Shown: positions 45,093 through 55,383 of the stretch, piece after piece | How the letters are laid out: the number at the start of each line of letters is the position of its first letter | Position numbering within the stretch: position 1 is the first letter of the stretch | DNA from: Robertmurraya massiliosenegalensis JC6 | GTDB lineage: Bacteria > Bacillota > Bacilli > Bacillales > Cytobacillaceae | DNA: 64,000 nucleotides | Assembly: GCF_000311725.1 (NCBI RefSeq) | Contig: NZ_HE978513.1 | Coordinates: 548,005-612,004, forward strand | Direction of reading: 5' to 3' | The notes under the pieces: model-generated | The model's database searches: none | Told to the model about the DNA's origin: nothing | What the model saw: only the letters and a program-made list of their open reading frames with translations | Translations under genes and position numbers: made by a program

Positions 45093-46715
45093 TTAAATTG
45101 CTTGTGTTGGAGAAGTATCCTCAACGATTTTTGTATAAACAGGTTTGCCACCTATAACCGTGCTTTCGACATTGATATGGCGTATTTCATGCGGTGTACA
45201 ATGAAAAATATCTTGATCCAGTATCGTGAAATCGGCTAAAAAACCTTCCTTGATCATGCCACGGTCTGCTTCATGACAAGCAGCACTTGCGCTTCCCTTT
45301 GTATATAAACATACCGCCTCATAAGTGGATAATGCTTCTTCAGGTTGATAAACCTCTTGCGTTTGCTGGCTTACCCGGGCAACTGCAGCGTGAATCCCTA
45401 ACAGCGGGCTTATCTCTTCAATAGGAGCATCTGAACCGCCAGCACATGTGATATGTTCTGATAACAGTGTTTTCCAAGCATAGCAATCATCTAATTGATC
45501 TTCTCCAATTCTATCGATCACCCAAGGAAAATCAGAAGCTAAGAAGCTCGGTTGAATATCCAATATGAGAGGAAGATCTTTCACTCTATCAATCAGTTCT
45601 TTTCTTAAAATTTGTGCATGGATGATACGGTCCTTCCCCTTCCCTACTAACGGATGTGCTTCAATAGCTTGAACAACCATATCAAAAGCCTTATCACCAA
45701 TTGCATGAATCGCCACTGGCATCCTTATTTCTCTCGCCTTTGCCACAAGCTTATTTAATTCTTCCTGCGTGAAGATGGCGACACCGGATGTTGTTGGATC
45801 ATCCGCATACGGATGGCTTAAAAGAGCTGTTCTGCCTCCTAATGAACCATCTGCAAAAATTTTCATGGCTCCAAACTCAATCCACTGATTTCCTTGTAAA
45901 AACTGCCCGCCTGATCGCTTAAAATCTTCAAGGACAGAGTAATGAACAAGCAGATGTGCCCGAAAATAATGCTCTTCCTTTTCAATAACTTCTTTAAATA
46001 ACTGATAGGTATTTTCAAAACCATTATAGTAGGATAGATCCTCCGTATGTACGCCTGTTAATCCCTTTTCATATGCATCTTTTATCGCCATTCTCAAAGC
46101 TTTCTTTAATTGCTTTTCAGATGCCTTCGGAACGGCGTCTAACATGATATCTTGAGCTTTTTCTTTAAATACTCCAGTAAGCCTTCCATGTTCATCTTTA
46201 TCCATCACTCCGCCTTGGGGAGAATCCATTTCGTCTTGAATCGCTGCTTCCTTTAAAGCAAATGAATTGACTACTACTACATGTCTACAAATTCTCTTTA
46301 ATAACACTGGATGATGGGGCACGACCGCATCCAAGTCGTTGCGAACAATTGTCTTGGCATCTTCCCAAAGATTTTCATTCCAGCCTTCGCCAATGAGCCA
46401 TTCCCCTTCATTGAGAGATGAGGCATAACCTTTAATGGCCTCTAAAACGGCAGCTTTTGAGGTATATGTGGATAGATCAAGCCGCATCAGCTTTTCACCA
46501 TGACCAATTAAGTGAATATGACTATCGACAAATCCTGGAAGCAGTGTGCGTCCATGTAGATGAAATGTATGATGTATCATATGGGAAAAATCCTGTTGTA
46601 ATCTCTCCACATCTCCCATTGCCACAATGCGATCATTTTCTGTTAAAATTGCTTCGACCATATGTCCCTCTGCTTGAAGCGTATAAATTAAACCTCCATA
46701 CCAAAGCGTTCCCAT
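45093..46715 (-). CDS. ytcJ: YtcJ-type amidohydrolase
   Basis: 540 residues of the amidohydrolase-3 family. Metal ligands are visible as GFVDSHIHLIGHG near residue 62, the histidine in VAIHAIGDKAFD and the aspartate in GGSDAPIEEISPL; VHTEDLSYYNG holds a further site residue. Members hydrolyse N-formylated or N-acyl compounds; the true substrate is unknown. GGAGAATGACGG precedes the ATG. Monocistronic. Confidence 0.9.
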   Translation of the reverse strand: MGTLWYGGLIYTLQAEGHMVEAILTENDRIVAMGDVERLQQDFSHMIHHTFHLHGRTLLPGFVDSHIHLIGHGEKLMRLDLSTYTSKAAVLEAIKGYASSLNEGEWLIGEGWNENLWEDAKTIVRNDLDAVVPHHPVLLKRICRHVVVVNSFALKEAAIQDEMDSPQGGVMDKDEHGRLTGVFKEKAQDIMLDAVPKASEKQLKKALRMAIKDAYEKGLTGVHTEDLSYYNGFENTYQLFKEVIEKEEHYFRAHLLVHYSVLEDFKRSGGQFLQGNQWIEFGAMKIFADGSLGGRTALLSHPYADDPTTSGVAIFTQEELNKLVAKAREIRMPVAIHAIGDKAFDMVVQAIEAHPLVGKGKDRIIHAQILRKELIDRVKDLPLILDIQPSFLASDFPWVIDRIGEDQLDDCYAWKTLLSEHITCAGGSDAPIEEISPLLGIHAAVARVSQQTQEVYQPEEALSTYEAVCLYTKGSASAACHEADRGMIKEGFLADFTILDQDIFHCTPHEIRHINVESTVIGGKPVYTKIVEDTSPTQAI

Positions 46716-46790
46716 CCGTCATTCTCCTTTTCCTTCCATTTGATCCATTTTATCATTTATTTTCGATTTCCTAAATAATGAAACTCAATT

Positions 46791-46907
46791 GTGTTTCTCA
46801 AATAAAACAGCGAACGAAAATTATTAGAGTTTTAAGGTGGTTCAAATGAATAATGCGAGAAATGTTCACTTTTTAAGTTCCCTTCATACATTATGAAATC
46901 GACTCAA
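46791..46907. repeat. Diverged dispersed element, copy 2
   Basis: Related to 1006-1132 over its whole length: GTGTTTCTCAA, CGAACGAA, TTAGAG, GTTCAAATGAA and a common end at ATCGACTCAA. It fills most of the gap between ytcJ and the acyl-CoA ligase gene. Confidence 0.55.
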
Positions 46908-46920
46908 TTGATTTCCGATA

Positions 46921-46950
46921 AAAAAAGGCAGACGAACACAAGTCGCCTGC
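46921..46950 (-). terminator. Terminator downstream of the acyl-CoA ligase gene
   Basis: GCAGGCGAC and GTCTGCC-type arms pair with one mismatch around an 8-base loop, and T7 follows on the minus strand. Confidence 0.75.
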
Positions 46951-46991
46951 ATCACAATATATGATATTAAAAGAGTTCGCCACCAAATATT

Positions 46992-48578
46992 TTAATTCGT
47001 TGTCGCCTTCTCTAACTCTTTTTGTCTCAACTCAACCCTACGAATTTTTCCTGAAGTTGTCTTTGGTAGTTCGGAAACAAATTCAATTTTACGAGGGTAT
47101 TTATAAGGAGCCGTTAACGCTTTGACATGATCTTGAAGTTCCTTAACTAACTTCGATTCCTCTGTATCCATTCCTTCTTTCAATACAATAAAGGCTTTCA
47201 CAACATGGCCCCTTGTCTCATCAGGACTTGCTACAACCGCACATTCTTTCACTGAAGGATGTTTTACGAGGGCATCCTCCACTTCAAATGGACCGATTGT
47301 ATAACCAGAGCTAATGATGATGTCGTCTCCTCTACCTTCAAACCAGAAGTATCCTTCTTCATCCTTCTTCGCTCTATCTCCTGTGATGTAGTAATCGCCA
47401 CGGAACTGCATCGCTGTCCTTTCAGGGTCCTTGTAATAATGTTTAAATAACGCAGGTGTATCGATATGAACAGCAATATCTCCTACCTCTCCAGGTGCGC
47501 AAAGTTCACCTTCTTCATTTATAATCTCTACTCGATTACCTGGAATCGGTTTCCCCATTGAACCAGCTTTAAGTTCCATTCCCTTCGTAATTCCCACTAG
47601 CAATGTATTCTCTGTTTGTCCGTAACCATCTCGAACTTCCACATTGAAGTACTTCTTGAACGTATCAATGACATTTCTATTTAGCGGCTCTCCAGCTGAT
47701 ACAGCACTACGTAAATGAGCCAATGAGTAATCTGGAAGATTCTCTACTTTTGCCATTAATCGATATTCAGTCGGTGTACAGCAAAGGACATTGACAGAAT
47801 ATTTATCAAGCAACGCTAAATATTTTTGTGGTTCAAATTTACCGTTATAGACGATTCCTGTAGCACCAGTCCCTAACACGGAAAGGAATGGACTCCATAT
47901 CCATTTTTGCCATCCAGGACCTGCCGTAGCCCAAACCGTATCTCCATCTTCAATACTGAGCCAATTTGGAGCAGCTGCACGTAAATGAGCATACGCCCAT
48001 CCATGTGTATGTACGACGCCCTTCGGATTTCCGGTTGTTCCAGAAGTATAAGATAGAAACGCCATATCGTCTTTATCCGTATTTGCCAAAGGAAATTCAT
48101 CTGGAGCAAGGTTCATTTCTTTATCAAGATGAATCCATCCTTTCGCTTCATCCCCTACAACAAATTTCGGAAGTTGTTCAATTTCATCTATGCCTTCAAA
48201 CTGGTCTACATACTGATAATAGCTTACAATTGCCTTCACATCTCCATGGGTTATTCGATATTTGAGATCCTTTGTTCTAAGCATTTCAGAACTTGGAATG
48301 ACGACAAGACCCGCCTTTAGTGCAGCAACGTACACCTGATAAGCTTCAATTAATCTTGGAACAATAATTAAGACGACGTCTCCTTTTTCAAGACCGCTCC
48401 CCAAGAAAACGTTTCCAATCTTATTAGCATTTTTAAGTAAATCCTTGTACGTAATTTCCCTTGTCTCACCTTCCTCCGATTCCCATTTAAGAGCAAGCCT
48501 ATTTGGTTCTTCTGCGTACTTTTCCATTTCTGAAACTAAGTTATAATGATTTGGTGCCAAAAGATCTTCTCTTTTCAT
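46992..48578 (-). CDS. mbcS: Medium/branched-chain acyl-CoA ligase (YtcI/MbcS type)
   Basis: 528 residues of the adenylate-forming family. The AMP loop is SYTSGTTGNPKGVVHTHGW near residue 178; GYGQTEN, the YITGDRA motif, the hinge GRGDDIIISSGYTI and the catalytic lysine in LPKTTSGKIRRVEL follow. It activates a carboxylic acid to its CoA thioester. In B. subtilis ytcI lies beside sspA, as here, and homologues act on medium or branched short-chain acids. Acetate specificity cannot be excluded from sequence alone. Confidence 0.88.
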   Translation of the reverse strand: MKREDLLAPNHYNLVSEMEKYAEEPNRLALKWESEEGETREITYKDLLKNANKIGNVFLGSGLEKGDVVLIIVPRLIEAYQVYVAALKAGLVVIPSSEMLRTKDLKYRITHGDVKAIVSYYQYVDQFEGIDEIEQLPKFVVGDEAKGWIHLDKEMNLAPDEFPLANTDKDDMAFLSYTSGTTGNPKGVVHTHGWAYAHLRAAAPNWLSIEDGDTVWATAGPGWQKWIWSPFLSVLGTGATGIVYNGKFEPQKYLALLDKYSVNVLCCTPTEYRLMAKVENLPDYSLAHLRSAVSAGEPLNRNVIDTFKKYFNVEVRDGYGQTENTLLVGITKGMELKAGSMGKPIPGNRVEIINEEGELCAPGEVGDIAVHIDTPALFKHYYKDPERTAMQFRGDYYITGDRAKKDEEGYFWFEGRGDDIIISSGYTIGPFEVEDALVKHPSVKECAVVASPDETRGHVVKAFIVLKEGMDTEESKLVKELQDHVKALTAPYKYPRKIEFVSELPKTTSGKIRRVELRQKELEKATTN

Positions 48579-48790
48579 CCTAACTCCCCCTAAAATAAAA
48601 TTATTTCACAGACGAATTTCGAACAACCGACTAGGAAGGGATCTACATACAATGTTTTTTATTATCTAGTCATAATAGTTAGTGTCAATCATATTTTACC
48701 TTGTCTCTTTTAAAAATACTAGATGAAATTTTCAAAATTTACTTATAATATAGTATTTTATCTTTTATTTGACCATGCTTAAGACACGAA

Positions 48791-48817
48791 AAAAAGGAGC
48801 AAGCCGAAGCTTACTCC
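48791..48817 (-). terminator. Terminator downstream of sspA
   Basis: GGAGTAAGC and GCTTGCTCC pair with one mismatch around TTCG, followed by T7 on the minus strand. Confidence 0.88.
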
Positions 48818-48840
48818 TCGTAGCCATTTTTATTTAATTT

Positions 48841-49044
48841 TTATTTGAATCCTCCGCCTAATTGTGATTCTGCCATAGATACAAGGCGTTTTGTGATTTC
48901 TCCACCAACTGAACCGTTAGCACGAGAAGTTGTGTCAGCACCAAGATTTACGCCAAATTCTGTAGCAATCTCATACTTCATTTGATCTAAAGCTTGCTGA
49001 GCACCTGATACAACTAATTGGTTTGAGCTGCTGTTGTTTGCCAT
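48841..49044 (-). CDS. sspA: Small acid-soluble spore protein, alpha/beta type
   Basis: 67 residues. The germination-protease cleavage region EIATEFGVN and the DNA-binding helix [16 protein letters not shown] are typical of alpha/beta SASP. The protein coats and protects spore DNA, is made in the forespore and is degraded at germination. A well-matched sigma-G promoter precedes it, and AAGGAGGTGA serves the ATG. Confidence 0.96.
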   Translation of the reverse strand: MANNSSSNQLVVSGAQQALDQMKYEIATEFGVNLGADTTSRANGSVGGEITKRLVSMAESQLGGGFK

Positions 49045-49067
49045 AGGATATCACCTCCTTGTGAATA

Positions 49068-49097
49068 TAGAATGTGTTATCCTGATGACCTTCATGC
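49068..49097 (-). promoter_or_regulatory. Sigma-G-type promoter of sspA
   Basis: On the minus strand GCATG, an 18-bp spacer and CATTCTA, agreeing with the forespore promoter pattern GHATR-N18-CATNHTA at each position. It ends 24 bp before the sspA start codon. Confidence 0.75.
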
Positions 49098-49180
49098 AAA
49101 TTTATCGTTGGTAATTGTTCACAAATTTTGCAAGCACAACCACTATGTTTGTTTGAAGGGTATAACTATGTCTTAATACT

Positions 49181-50383
49181 TTAAAAGAGCTCCTCTAGTT
49201 CAGCCTTTTCTTTTGGACTAATACGAATCGTTTCCGTTTTATCAACCGCTTCCTGTATTAAGTGCTCAAAGTCAAAAAAGCTTTCGTAATACTCCACTTT
49301 TTCCCTTTTGGGTTTGGTTTTTGGAGAAGCTGGCACAAAAACAGTACAGCAATCTTCATAAGGTTGAATAGAAATATCATGGGTGTCAATTTCCCGAGCA
49401 ATTTTAATAATATCCGTTTTGTCCATCATCACGAGCGGACGAAGAATCGGCGTGGATGTCACAGCATTAATTGCATACATACTCTCTAATGTTTGACTCG
49501 CTACCTGACCTAAACTTTCACCTGTCACAATCGCTAAGCCTTCATGCCGTACTCGCAATTTATCGGTGATGTTTAGCATCATTCTTCTCGTAGTCGTCAT
49601 CGTATAGTTCTCAGGAATCTGTTTTTGAATCGCTTGCTGTGTAGCGGTGAACGGGACAATATGCAAAGTAAAATATCCACCGTTGGCTTTCGCAAGCTTT
49701 TCGGCTAGCTCAATGACTTTTTGCTTTGAGCGTTCACTTGTAAAAGGTGGACTGAAGAAATGAACGGCCTCTACTTCTAAACCACGCTTCATTGCAAGAT
49801 AACCTGCAACCGGGCTATCAATTCCTCCCGAAAGCATGAGCATAGCTTTTCCACTTGAACCAATGGGTAAGCCGCCAGCCCCTTGAATATTTTCACATGA
49901 CAAATACGTCGCCTCAGGACGTACCTCTACGCGAAGATCAATATCTGGATTTTTCACATCTACTTTTAAATCAGGAACGTTTTTTAGCAAATGGGCCCCA
50001 AATTCTTGATTCAATTCATTGGTATCAAGTTGATATGTTTTATCTGCACGTCGCGCCGTAATTTTAAAGCTTTTTCCTTCTGTATAAACTTCACGGAAAA
50101 GCTGTAAGGCTGCGCTCTTCATTTCTTCTAAATCTTTGCTTGTTTTAATTGCTGGGCTAAAGGATTGAATGCCAAAAATCCCTCTAATCCGCTCAATGAT
50201 TTCATCACCGTTATCCCCATTTAAGACGATATACATCCGTTCCCTTTGCCCTTGAACCTTCGCGTTAGGAAAATCACTTATTGCACGTTGAATGCTTTTT
50301 TTGAGTTTTTCCACAAACTTATTACGGTTGCGCCCTTTTGTTGAAATTTCACCATATCGTATTAAAATTCGATCATAGTTCAT
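49181..50383 (-). CDS. thiI: tRNA 4-thiouridine synthase ThiI
   Basis: 400 residues, lacking the C-terminal rhodanese domain of the E. coli protein, as usual in Bacillus. N-terminal NFLD/THUMP region (1-~165) is followed by the PP-loop LMLSGGIDSPVAGYLA and the cysteine in YEDCCTVFVPASP. It adenylates and thiolates U8 of tRNA and can feed thiazole synthesis. It starts one base after the desulfurase stop, so the two are coupled. Confidence 0.96.
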   Translation of the reverse strand: MNYDRILIRYGEISTKGRNRNKFVEKLKKSIQRAISDFPNAKVQGQRERMYIVLNGDNGDEIIERIRGIFGIQSFSPAIKTSKDLEEMKSAALQLFREVYTEGKSFKITARRADKTYQLDTNELNQEFGAHLLKNVPDLKVDVKNPDIDLRVEVRPEATYLSCENIQGAGGLPIGSSGKAMLMLSGGIDSPVAGYLAMKRGLEVEAVHFFSPPFTSERSKQKVIELAEKLAKANGGYFTLHIVPFTATQQAIQKQIPENYTMTTTRRMMLNITDKLRVRHEGLAIVTGESLGQVASQTLESMYAINAVTSTPILRPLVMMDKTDIIKIAREIDTHDISIQPYEDCCTVFVPASPKTKPKREKVEYYESFFDFEHLIQEAVDKTETIRISPKEKAELEELF

Positions 50384-50384
50384 C

Positions 50385-51527
50385 TTAATTCATAACCTCT
50401 TTCAATTTATTTACCGTTTCCTTTATCGCTTTGATCACAAAATGCGCTTCTTCTATTGTGTTATCATAGGATAAACTAATACGAATTGCACTCTTCGCTT
50501 CTTCTTCTTGAACGCCCATTGCAATTAATGTACTGCTTACAGCTTGTTTTTTTGAAGAGCACGCACTGGTCGTTGATACATAAATATCTTTTTCCTCTAA
50601 GGCATGGACAAAGACCTCTGCCTTAAAACCTTTCATCGAAAAATTGATAATATGAGGGGCGGAGTCTTTAGCTGGAGTATGAATGGTTACCTCCTCGAGT
50701 TCAGAAAGTCCTTTGATAAGCGCCTCCTTAATCTGAAGGAGTTTGTCAGACTGCTTTTTTTCGTTTTCTAACGTCATCCTGAGGGCTTTAGCGAGAGCAA
50801 CCATCCCTGCGACATTTTCTGTCCCACTACGATGTTTTCGTTCTTGATTTCCACCTGTAAGCAACGGTGAAATGTTTACTCCCTCTCGTATGTAGAGAAG
50901 TCCCGTTCCTTTTAAACCATGAAATTTATGAGCTGAATAAGAACAAAGGTCAACTGAACATTTTTGCAAATGTAACGGAACCTTTCCAATCCCTTGAATA
51001 TTGTCAACGTGGAATAATATTTTCGGATATTTTTTTAATATCTTTCCAATTTCCTCTATTGGTTGGACCGTTCCCACTTCATTATTGACATGCATGATCG
51101 ATACAAGAATCGTATCGTTCGAAATCGCCTGTTCGACATCTTTAACATGAACTCTTCCTTCTCGATCAACGGGAAGATAGGTCACCTTGAATCCGAGTTC
51201 CGCCAATTGCTGAAACGATTCCTTAATTGAGGCGTGTTCTACCGCCGTTGTGACAATATGATTGCCCCGTTTTCGATGCATCAATGCTGCACCTTTGACA
51301 GCTAAATTATTACTTTCCGTTCCACCAGATGTAAAAATCAATTCATTCGCTTTCACTTCTAATAGATCGGCAATTTGCTTTCTTCCCATATTTAACAGTT
51401 TTTCAGCTTCCCCACCCATTCGATGTAATGAAGAAGGATTGCCAAAATATTCTGTCGTCACCTTTAGAAAAGAATCGATTACTTCTTTATACGGTTTTGT
51501 TGTCGCACTATTATCGAAATATATCAT
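50385..51527 (-). CDS. nifZ: Cysteine desulfurase partner of ThiI (NifZ/IscS type)
   Basis: 380 residues from the ATG placed 6 bases after AGGGGG; a GTG one codon earlier is less well spaced. PLP lysine in SYSAHKFHGLKG, cofactor-binding FTSGGTESNNLAVKG and HVNNEVGTVQP, and the active cysteine in STTSACSSKKQ are all intact. It supplies sulfur to ThiI; the pair is also adjacent in B. subtilis (nifZ-thiI). Confidence 0.94.
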   Translation of the reverse strand: MIYFDNSATTKPYKEVIDSFLKVTTEYFGNPSSLHRMGGEAEKLLNMGRKQIADLLEVKANELIFTSGGTESNNLAVKGAALMHRKRGNHIVTTAVEHASIKESFQQLAELGFKVTYLPVDREGRVHVKDVEQAISNDTILVSIMHVNNEVGTVQPIEEIGKILKKYPKILFHVDNIQGIGKVPLHLQKCSVDLCSYSAHKFHGLKGTGLLYIREGVNISPLLTGGNQERKHRSGTENVAGMVALAKALRMTLENEKKQSDKLLQIKEALIKGLSELEEVTIHTPAKDSAPHIINFSMKGFKAEVFVHALEEKDIYVSTTSACSSKKQAVSSTLIAMGVQEEEAKSAIRISLSYDNTIEEAHFVIKAIKETVNKLKEVMN

Positions 51528-51644
51528 CACTTTCCCCCTAAACCTAGGTACTCATTTTTTTGAAGTATGTTTGACGCTTTCGCTAACAGTAAATGTTAAC
51601 ATACATCATTTGATTTGAAAATCATACGAAGGCGATTGCGTATA

Positions 51645-51689
51645 AAAAAGCTGACTAAAAAGTGCTTTCACCACTTTCAAGTCAGCTTT
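51645..51689 (-). terminator. Terminator downstream of ezrA
   Basis: AAAAAGCTGACT and AGTCAGCTTT arms pair, with a second pairing inside (AAAGTGGTGAAAGCACTTT on the minus strand), followed by T6. It separates ezrA from the desulfurase gene. Confidence 0.85.
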
Positions 51690-51698
51690 AGAATTCGC

Positions 51699-53393
51699 TT
51701 AGTATACATGCTCTTCAAGTAAAGCTTCAATTTTTTTCAAAGCACCTGGTTCAATCTCTTCGATCGATGTAGCAGCTTGCTCCAATGAAGTTTGATAGTC
51801 ATAACCTCGGAACGATATTTCAGCTTCTCTTAACCCTTTATCTACAGAAGGATATCTACTTCTATAGCGATTTCCATACTGAATGACCTTTTCCACTAAC
51901 ATGACCGTCTCAACCATTTCATTTGTCATTTCATAGGTCTTTTCAACATGTAAATCCGCTACCTCTAGAACATTTAGAACGCTCGGAATATCCAATGGTT
52001 TTTCCTCTAGCTTCTTTTTCACATCTTCAATACTTTCTTTTGCATCGTCAAAAAGGACAACATAGTCTTCTGGCAACCCAGGAATATTATTTTTCGATAC
52101 GAGTTTGATCGACTCTGCCATTTTTCTCGTTAATTCTTGCACCTTTTCTCGTGCTGAAAGTTCATCTTTTCTAAGCATTTGAAGATTTTCTTTAAACGTC
52201 ACATACTCCAAACTTACAGCTTCTAACTCTTCCTTAATTTTCGTTAATTCTTCTTTTAAAAAGGAAAAAGCTGTTTCATCCTGCAAGATCTTATGCTCCA
52301 AAAGTTCATAACGTTTCTGTAATTGATGGACAAGCTTCTCTAATTTTCCTTCTTCCTCAAGCTTATTTTCCGGAAGATGATAGCTATGCTTAACCAATTC
52401 AATTTCAGTTTTCAAATCAACACTAGCTTGTAACGTAGCTTCCAGCAATTGCTTTGTTTCTTCTTCAGTGTCCTTGATGAATTGTTTTGCCGTGACCTCC
52501 GCTTCTAGTAAATCATAAAGGAACTCAATTCGTTCCTTCATATCTTCAAAGCCATTTTCCACTTCTTCTATTTCAGTTTTCTCTAAATATTGCTTAAAGG
52601 TTTCCAGTTCTTTTTCGAGTTTTTCAAGTTCTTGATCCATTTGCACATGTTCTAACACATAACCTTGCTGTACCATTTCTCGGAATCCATCTTTCAACTC
52701 CTCCAGCTGGGCTGGAATTCTTGACTGGCACTCTACAAGGAGATTCGGAATCTTTTCTAATTTAAGCGTGACAGCTTCAAGTTTTGTCTTGATGGAATCG
52801 ACCATTTCTCGAGCTTGAAGATAGTTCCCGCTCTTTGTCAGTTCATCAAATTCCTGAAAATTCAAGATGATTTCATCAAGTTGTTTTTCTAAATTCTTTT
52901 CGGCAATTCCATAATTTAGATGATGAGCTAAGAGTGTTTTTTTATTTAAACGATAAATTTCTCTTAGTTCTTCCATTTCAACTCTACTTTTCTCTTCACT
53001 ACCAACTAAATCGGTAATTTCATCAATTAATGCTTGAATATTATTTTCAGTTTCTCGTAAATCTTTCTCGATCGCTATAAGAAATGTCTTCGCCTTTTTA
53101 AATCGATATTTATCAATATACTCTTCTGCATCAAACAAATATTCTTCTACATCAGGAAGGCCAGAAGTAACAATTTCGTCCCAATCTCTTCTCCATTTTT
53201 CGAAAAGCTCTTCTGTTTGTCCCGTCATATTCAATTTCTTAACCTTTGACATTTCCTCTAATACTGGACGATTCATAATATCAATCTTCCAAGCTTCTAG
53301 TCGATCAATTTCTTTATAAAACCTCTTTTTTAAAAAATAACCTGTTATATATAGAATAAGAATGAAAACTAATGCGCCGATAATATATTCCAT
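51699..53393 (-). CDS. ezrA: Septation ring formation regulator EzrA
   Basis: 564 residues from the ATG giving MEYIIGALVFILILYITGYF, with AGGAGG upstream; an in-frame ATG 18 codons earlier is not supported. One N-terminal membrane helix is followed by about 530 residues of spectrin-like coiled coil, rich in Glu, Lys and Leu (for example LEKLEKELETFKQYLE), and the conserved YRSRYPSVDKGLREAE region near the C-terminus. EzrA binds FtsZ at the membrane and limits Z-ring number. Confidence 0.97.
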   Translation of the reverse strand: MEYIIGALVFILILYITGYFLKKRFYKEIDRLEAWKIDIMNRPVLEEMSKVKKLNMTGQTEELFEKWRRDWDEIVTSGLPDVEEYLFDAEEYIDKYRFKKAKTFLIAIEKDLRETENNIQALIDEITDLVGSEEKSRVEMEELREIYRLNKKTLLAHHLNYGIAEKNLEKQLDEIILNFQEFDELTKSGNYLQAREMVDSIKTKLEAVTLKLEKIPNLLVECQSRIPAQLEELKDGFREMVQQGYVLEHVQMDQELEKLEKELETFKQYLEKTEIEEVENGFEDMKERIEFLYDLLEAEVTAKQFIKDTEEETKQLLEATLQASVDLKTEIELVKHSYHLPENKLEEEGKLEKLVHQLQKRYELLEHKILQDETAFSFLKEELTKIKEELEAVSLEYVTFKENLQMLRKDELSAREKVQELTRKMAESIKLVSKNNIPGLPEDYVVLFDDAKESIEDVKKKLEEKPLDIPSVLNVLEVADLHVEKTYEMTNEMVETVMLVEKVIQYGNRYRSRYPSVDKGLREAEISFRGYDYQTSLEQAATSIEEIEPGALKKIEALLEEHVY

Positions 53394-53671
53394 GTTAAGC
53401 CTCCTGTCCAGCTCAAAACTGGCTCGAAAAAATCTTATATATCCCATACGTGGGAGTTATCATTTAGAATTCTCAAACTAATTTAATATTTCTAACCAAA
53501 CTGTAGTGTATTTCAATGTTTTTATGATACCATGTAAACGACATTTTTTGACTATTAATTTCAAAATTTTTGTATTAAACACTAGAAAATTTCTAGACTT
53601 CTCTCATAGTAAGACGTAAAATGCCTTATTTCGACTATTAAAATAGGAAATATGATTAAGGAGGCTTCTTA

Positions 53672-54466
53672 ATGATGCTAAAGGACGGGCATGTTCACAC
53701 CCCTTTTTGTCCACATGGAACAAAGGATTCTTTCGAACAATATATCGAAAACGCGATTCAATTAGGATTTGAGGAGATATCTTTTACAGAGCACGCTCCC
53801 CTTCCAACTGGATTTATCGATACAACTCCTGATGAGGATAGTGGCATGAGGCTAGATGTTTTAGAAGCATACTTAGATTGCATTGAGAAATTAAAGCGCA
53901 CTTATAAAAATTCCATTCGGATAAATTGTGGTTTAGAAGTGGATTATATCGAAGGTTTTGAAAAGGAGATCACAGAATTTCTTGCTCAATATGGTTCTAG
54001 ACTTGACGATGCGATCTTATCCGTCCATTTCCTAAAATATAGAAATACCTATGATTGTTTAGATTATAGTCCCGATGTCTTTGAGCAAATGATTCAAAAG
54101 TACGGATCTCTACAAGCCGTCTATCAAAATTATTATCGAACGGTATTCCTTTCGATTCAAGCTGACCTTGGACCATATAAACCGAAGCGAATCGGGCATA
54201 TTACATTAGTGAAGAAATTCCAAAAGAAGTTTCCTTCAGTTGCTGACAATAAAAAAGAACTAATGGATATTCTTAAAAAGGTTAAAGAGCAGGGCTATGA
54301 ACTTGATTATAATGGGGCAGGAACAGCTAAGCCACTATGTCGTGAAACCTATCCACCACAATGGGTGGCAGAAGAAGCCGTTAAACTTGGAATTCCTCTC
54401 ATATACGGTTCAGATGCTCACCAAGCAAAGGAACTAAAACAAGGCTTTGTGGAGTTAATCCAGTAG
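53672..54466 (+). CDS. hisJ: Histidinol-phosphatase HisJ (PHP family)
   Basis: 264 residues. PHP metal motifs are readable: [12 protein letters not shown] at the N-terminus, [37 protein letters not shown] and YGSDAH at the C-terminus. It dephosphorylates histidinol phosphate in histidine synthesis. AAGGAGG lies 7 bases before the first ATG. It is separate from any his operon, as in B. subtilis. Confidence 0.94.
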   Translation: MMLKDGHVHTPFCPHGTKDSFEQYIENAIQLGFEEISFTEHAPLPTGFIDTTPDEDSGMRLDVLEAYLDCIEKLKRTYKNSIRINCGLEVDYIEGFEKEITEFLAQYGSRLDDAILSVHFLKYRNTYDCLDYSPDVFEQMIQKYGSLQAVYQNYYRTVFLSIQADLGPYKPKRIGHITLVKKFQKKFPSVADNKKELMDILKKVKEQGYELDYNGAGTAKPLCRETYPPQWVAEEAVKLGIPLIYGSDAHQAKELKQGFVELIQ

Positions 54467-54475
54467 ATTAACCTC

Positions 54476-54508
54476 AATACCAAACGGCCTTGCTTGCCGT
54501 TTGGTATT
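54476..54508. terminator. Bidirectional terminator between hisJ and refZ
   Basis: AATACCAAACGGC and GCCGTTTGGTATT pair perfectly around a 7-base loop between convergent genes. Confidence 0.88.
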
Positions 54509-54509
54509 G

Positions 54510-55145
54510 TTAGTTATTGGCAACAGACAAACTACGACTTGGCTTCCGACAGATAACGCCTTCAAACCAGCCATTCATATCCTTTAAATACCTTTTTACA
54601 AAATAACTTTCGTTCGGAATCACTTGAAGGACTTCCGTTAAGTAATAGCTATTGAGAAAGGGCATCGTAATTAAGCTTTTATATTGAATCAACATATAGT
54701 TTACAGAGAAGGAATGAAACTCCTTAGCCCGAATTCCCTCTTCAAATACACTTTTTAAGTAATATCTTTCTTTCAAAATGTATGTTGACATGACTTCTCT
54801 AACCATTTGTGAATCGATTGATATTTCCCTAAGAACGAGTCTTGTCAGCTGTATATGTTCACAGTGAAAATGAAGAATTTTTTCCGTGATTTGCCGCAAT
54901 TGCCCTAATGCCCCTTCCTTTATCCCATCATGATAGCCTTCTTCAATAAGTTGTAAATACTTTTCAAAATAAGTTGTAAAGCAATGTTCTAAAAGGCCCT
55001 CCTTACTTTGAAAATAATAGGAAATATTGGACACATTGACCTTTGCTTTGCTCGCAATATCCCTTATAGAAGTGCCATTAAATCCCTTTGTGTTAAACAG
55101 ATGAATAGCTGCTTCGAGGATATCCTTTTTCGTATTTTGAACCAT
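54510..55145 (-). CDS. refZ: RefZ, TetR-fold division regulator
   Basis: 211 residues. The TetR-type helix-turn-helix is at about 8-55 (DILEAAIHLFNTKGFNGTSIRDIASKAKVNVSNISYYFQSKEGL); the C-terminal helical half is that of YttP/RefZ. In B. subtilis RefZ binds chromosomal motifs, tunes Z-ring placement and supports precise chromosome capture in the forespore. Same position (between hisJ and ytsP) as in B. subtilis. Confidence 0.92.
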   Translation of the reverse strand: MVQNTKKDILEAAIHLFNTKGFNGTSIRDIASKAKVNVSNISYYFQSKEGLLEHCFTTYFEKYLQLIEEGYHDGIKEGALGQLRQITEKILHFHCEHIQLTRLVLREISIDSQMVREVMSTYILKERYYLKSVFEEGIRAKEFHSFSVNYMLIQYKSLITMPFLNSYYLTEVLQVIPNESYFVKRYLKDMNGWFEGVICRKPSRSLSVANN

Positions 55146-55383
55146 ATTAGCACCGCCTTTTCCACCGAGTCTCTATAATTAAATTCAAGCGAATATATAA
55201 ACTTATTTTCCCACTATATAAACTTCTTGTTTTAATACTTTTTTCCTTTATAAAAAAATAGACAAAGTCCCCTATTTTTCTACTGTTTCTGCTACAATGA
55301 AGGAAATTTCTCAGTTGTTCATGTTCGTTTTTTATCATAATTTGTGGCATAATGAGAAAATCATTTTTTATAGGGGGAGAATT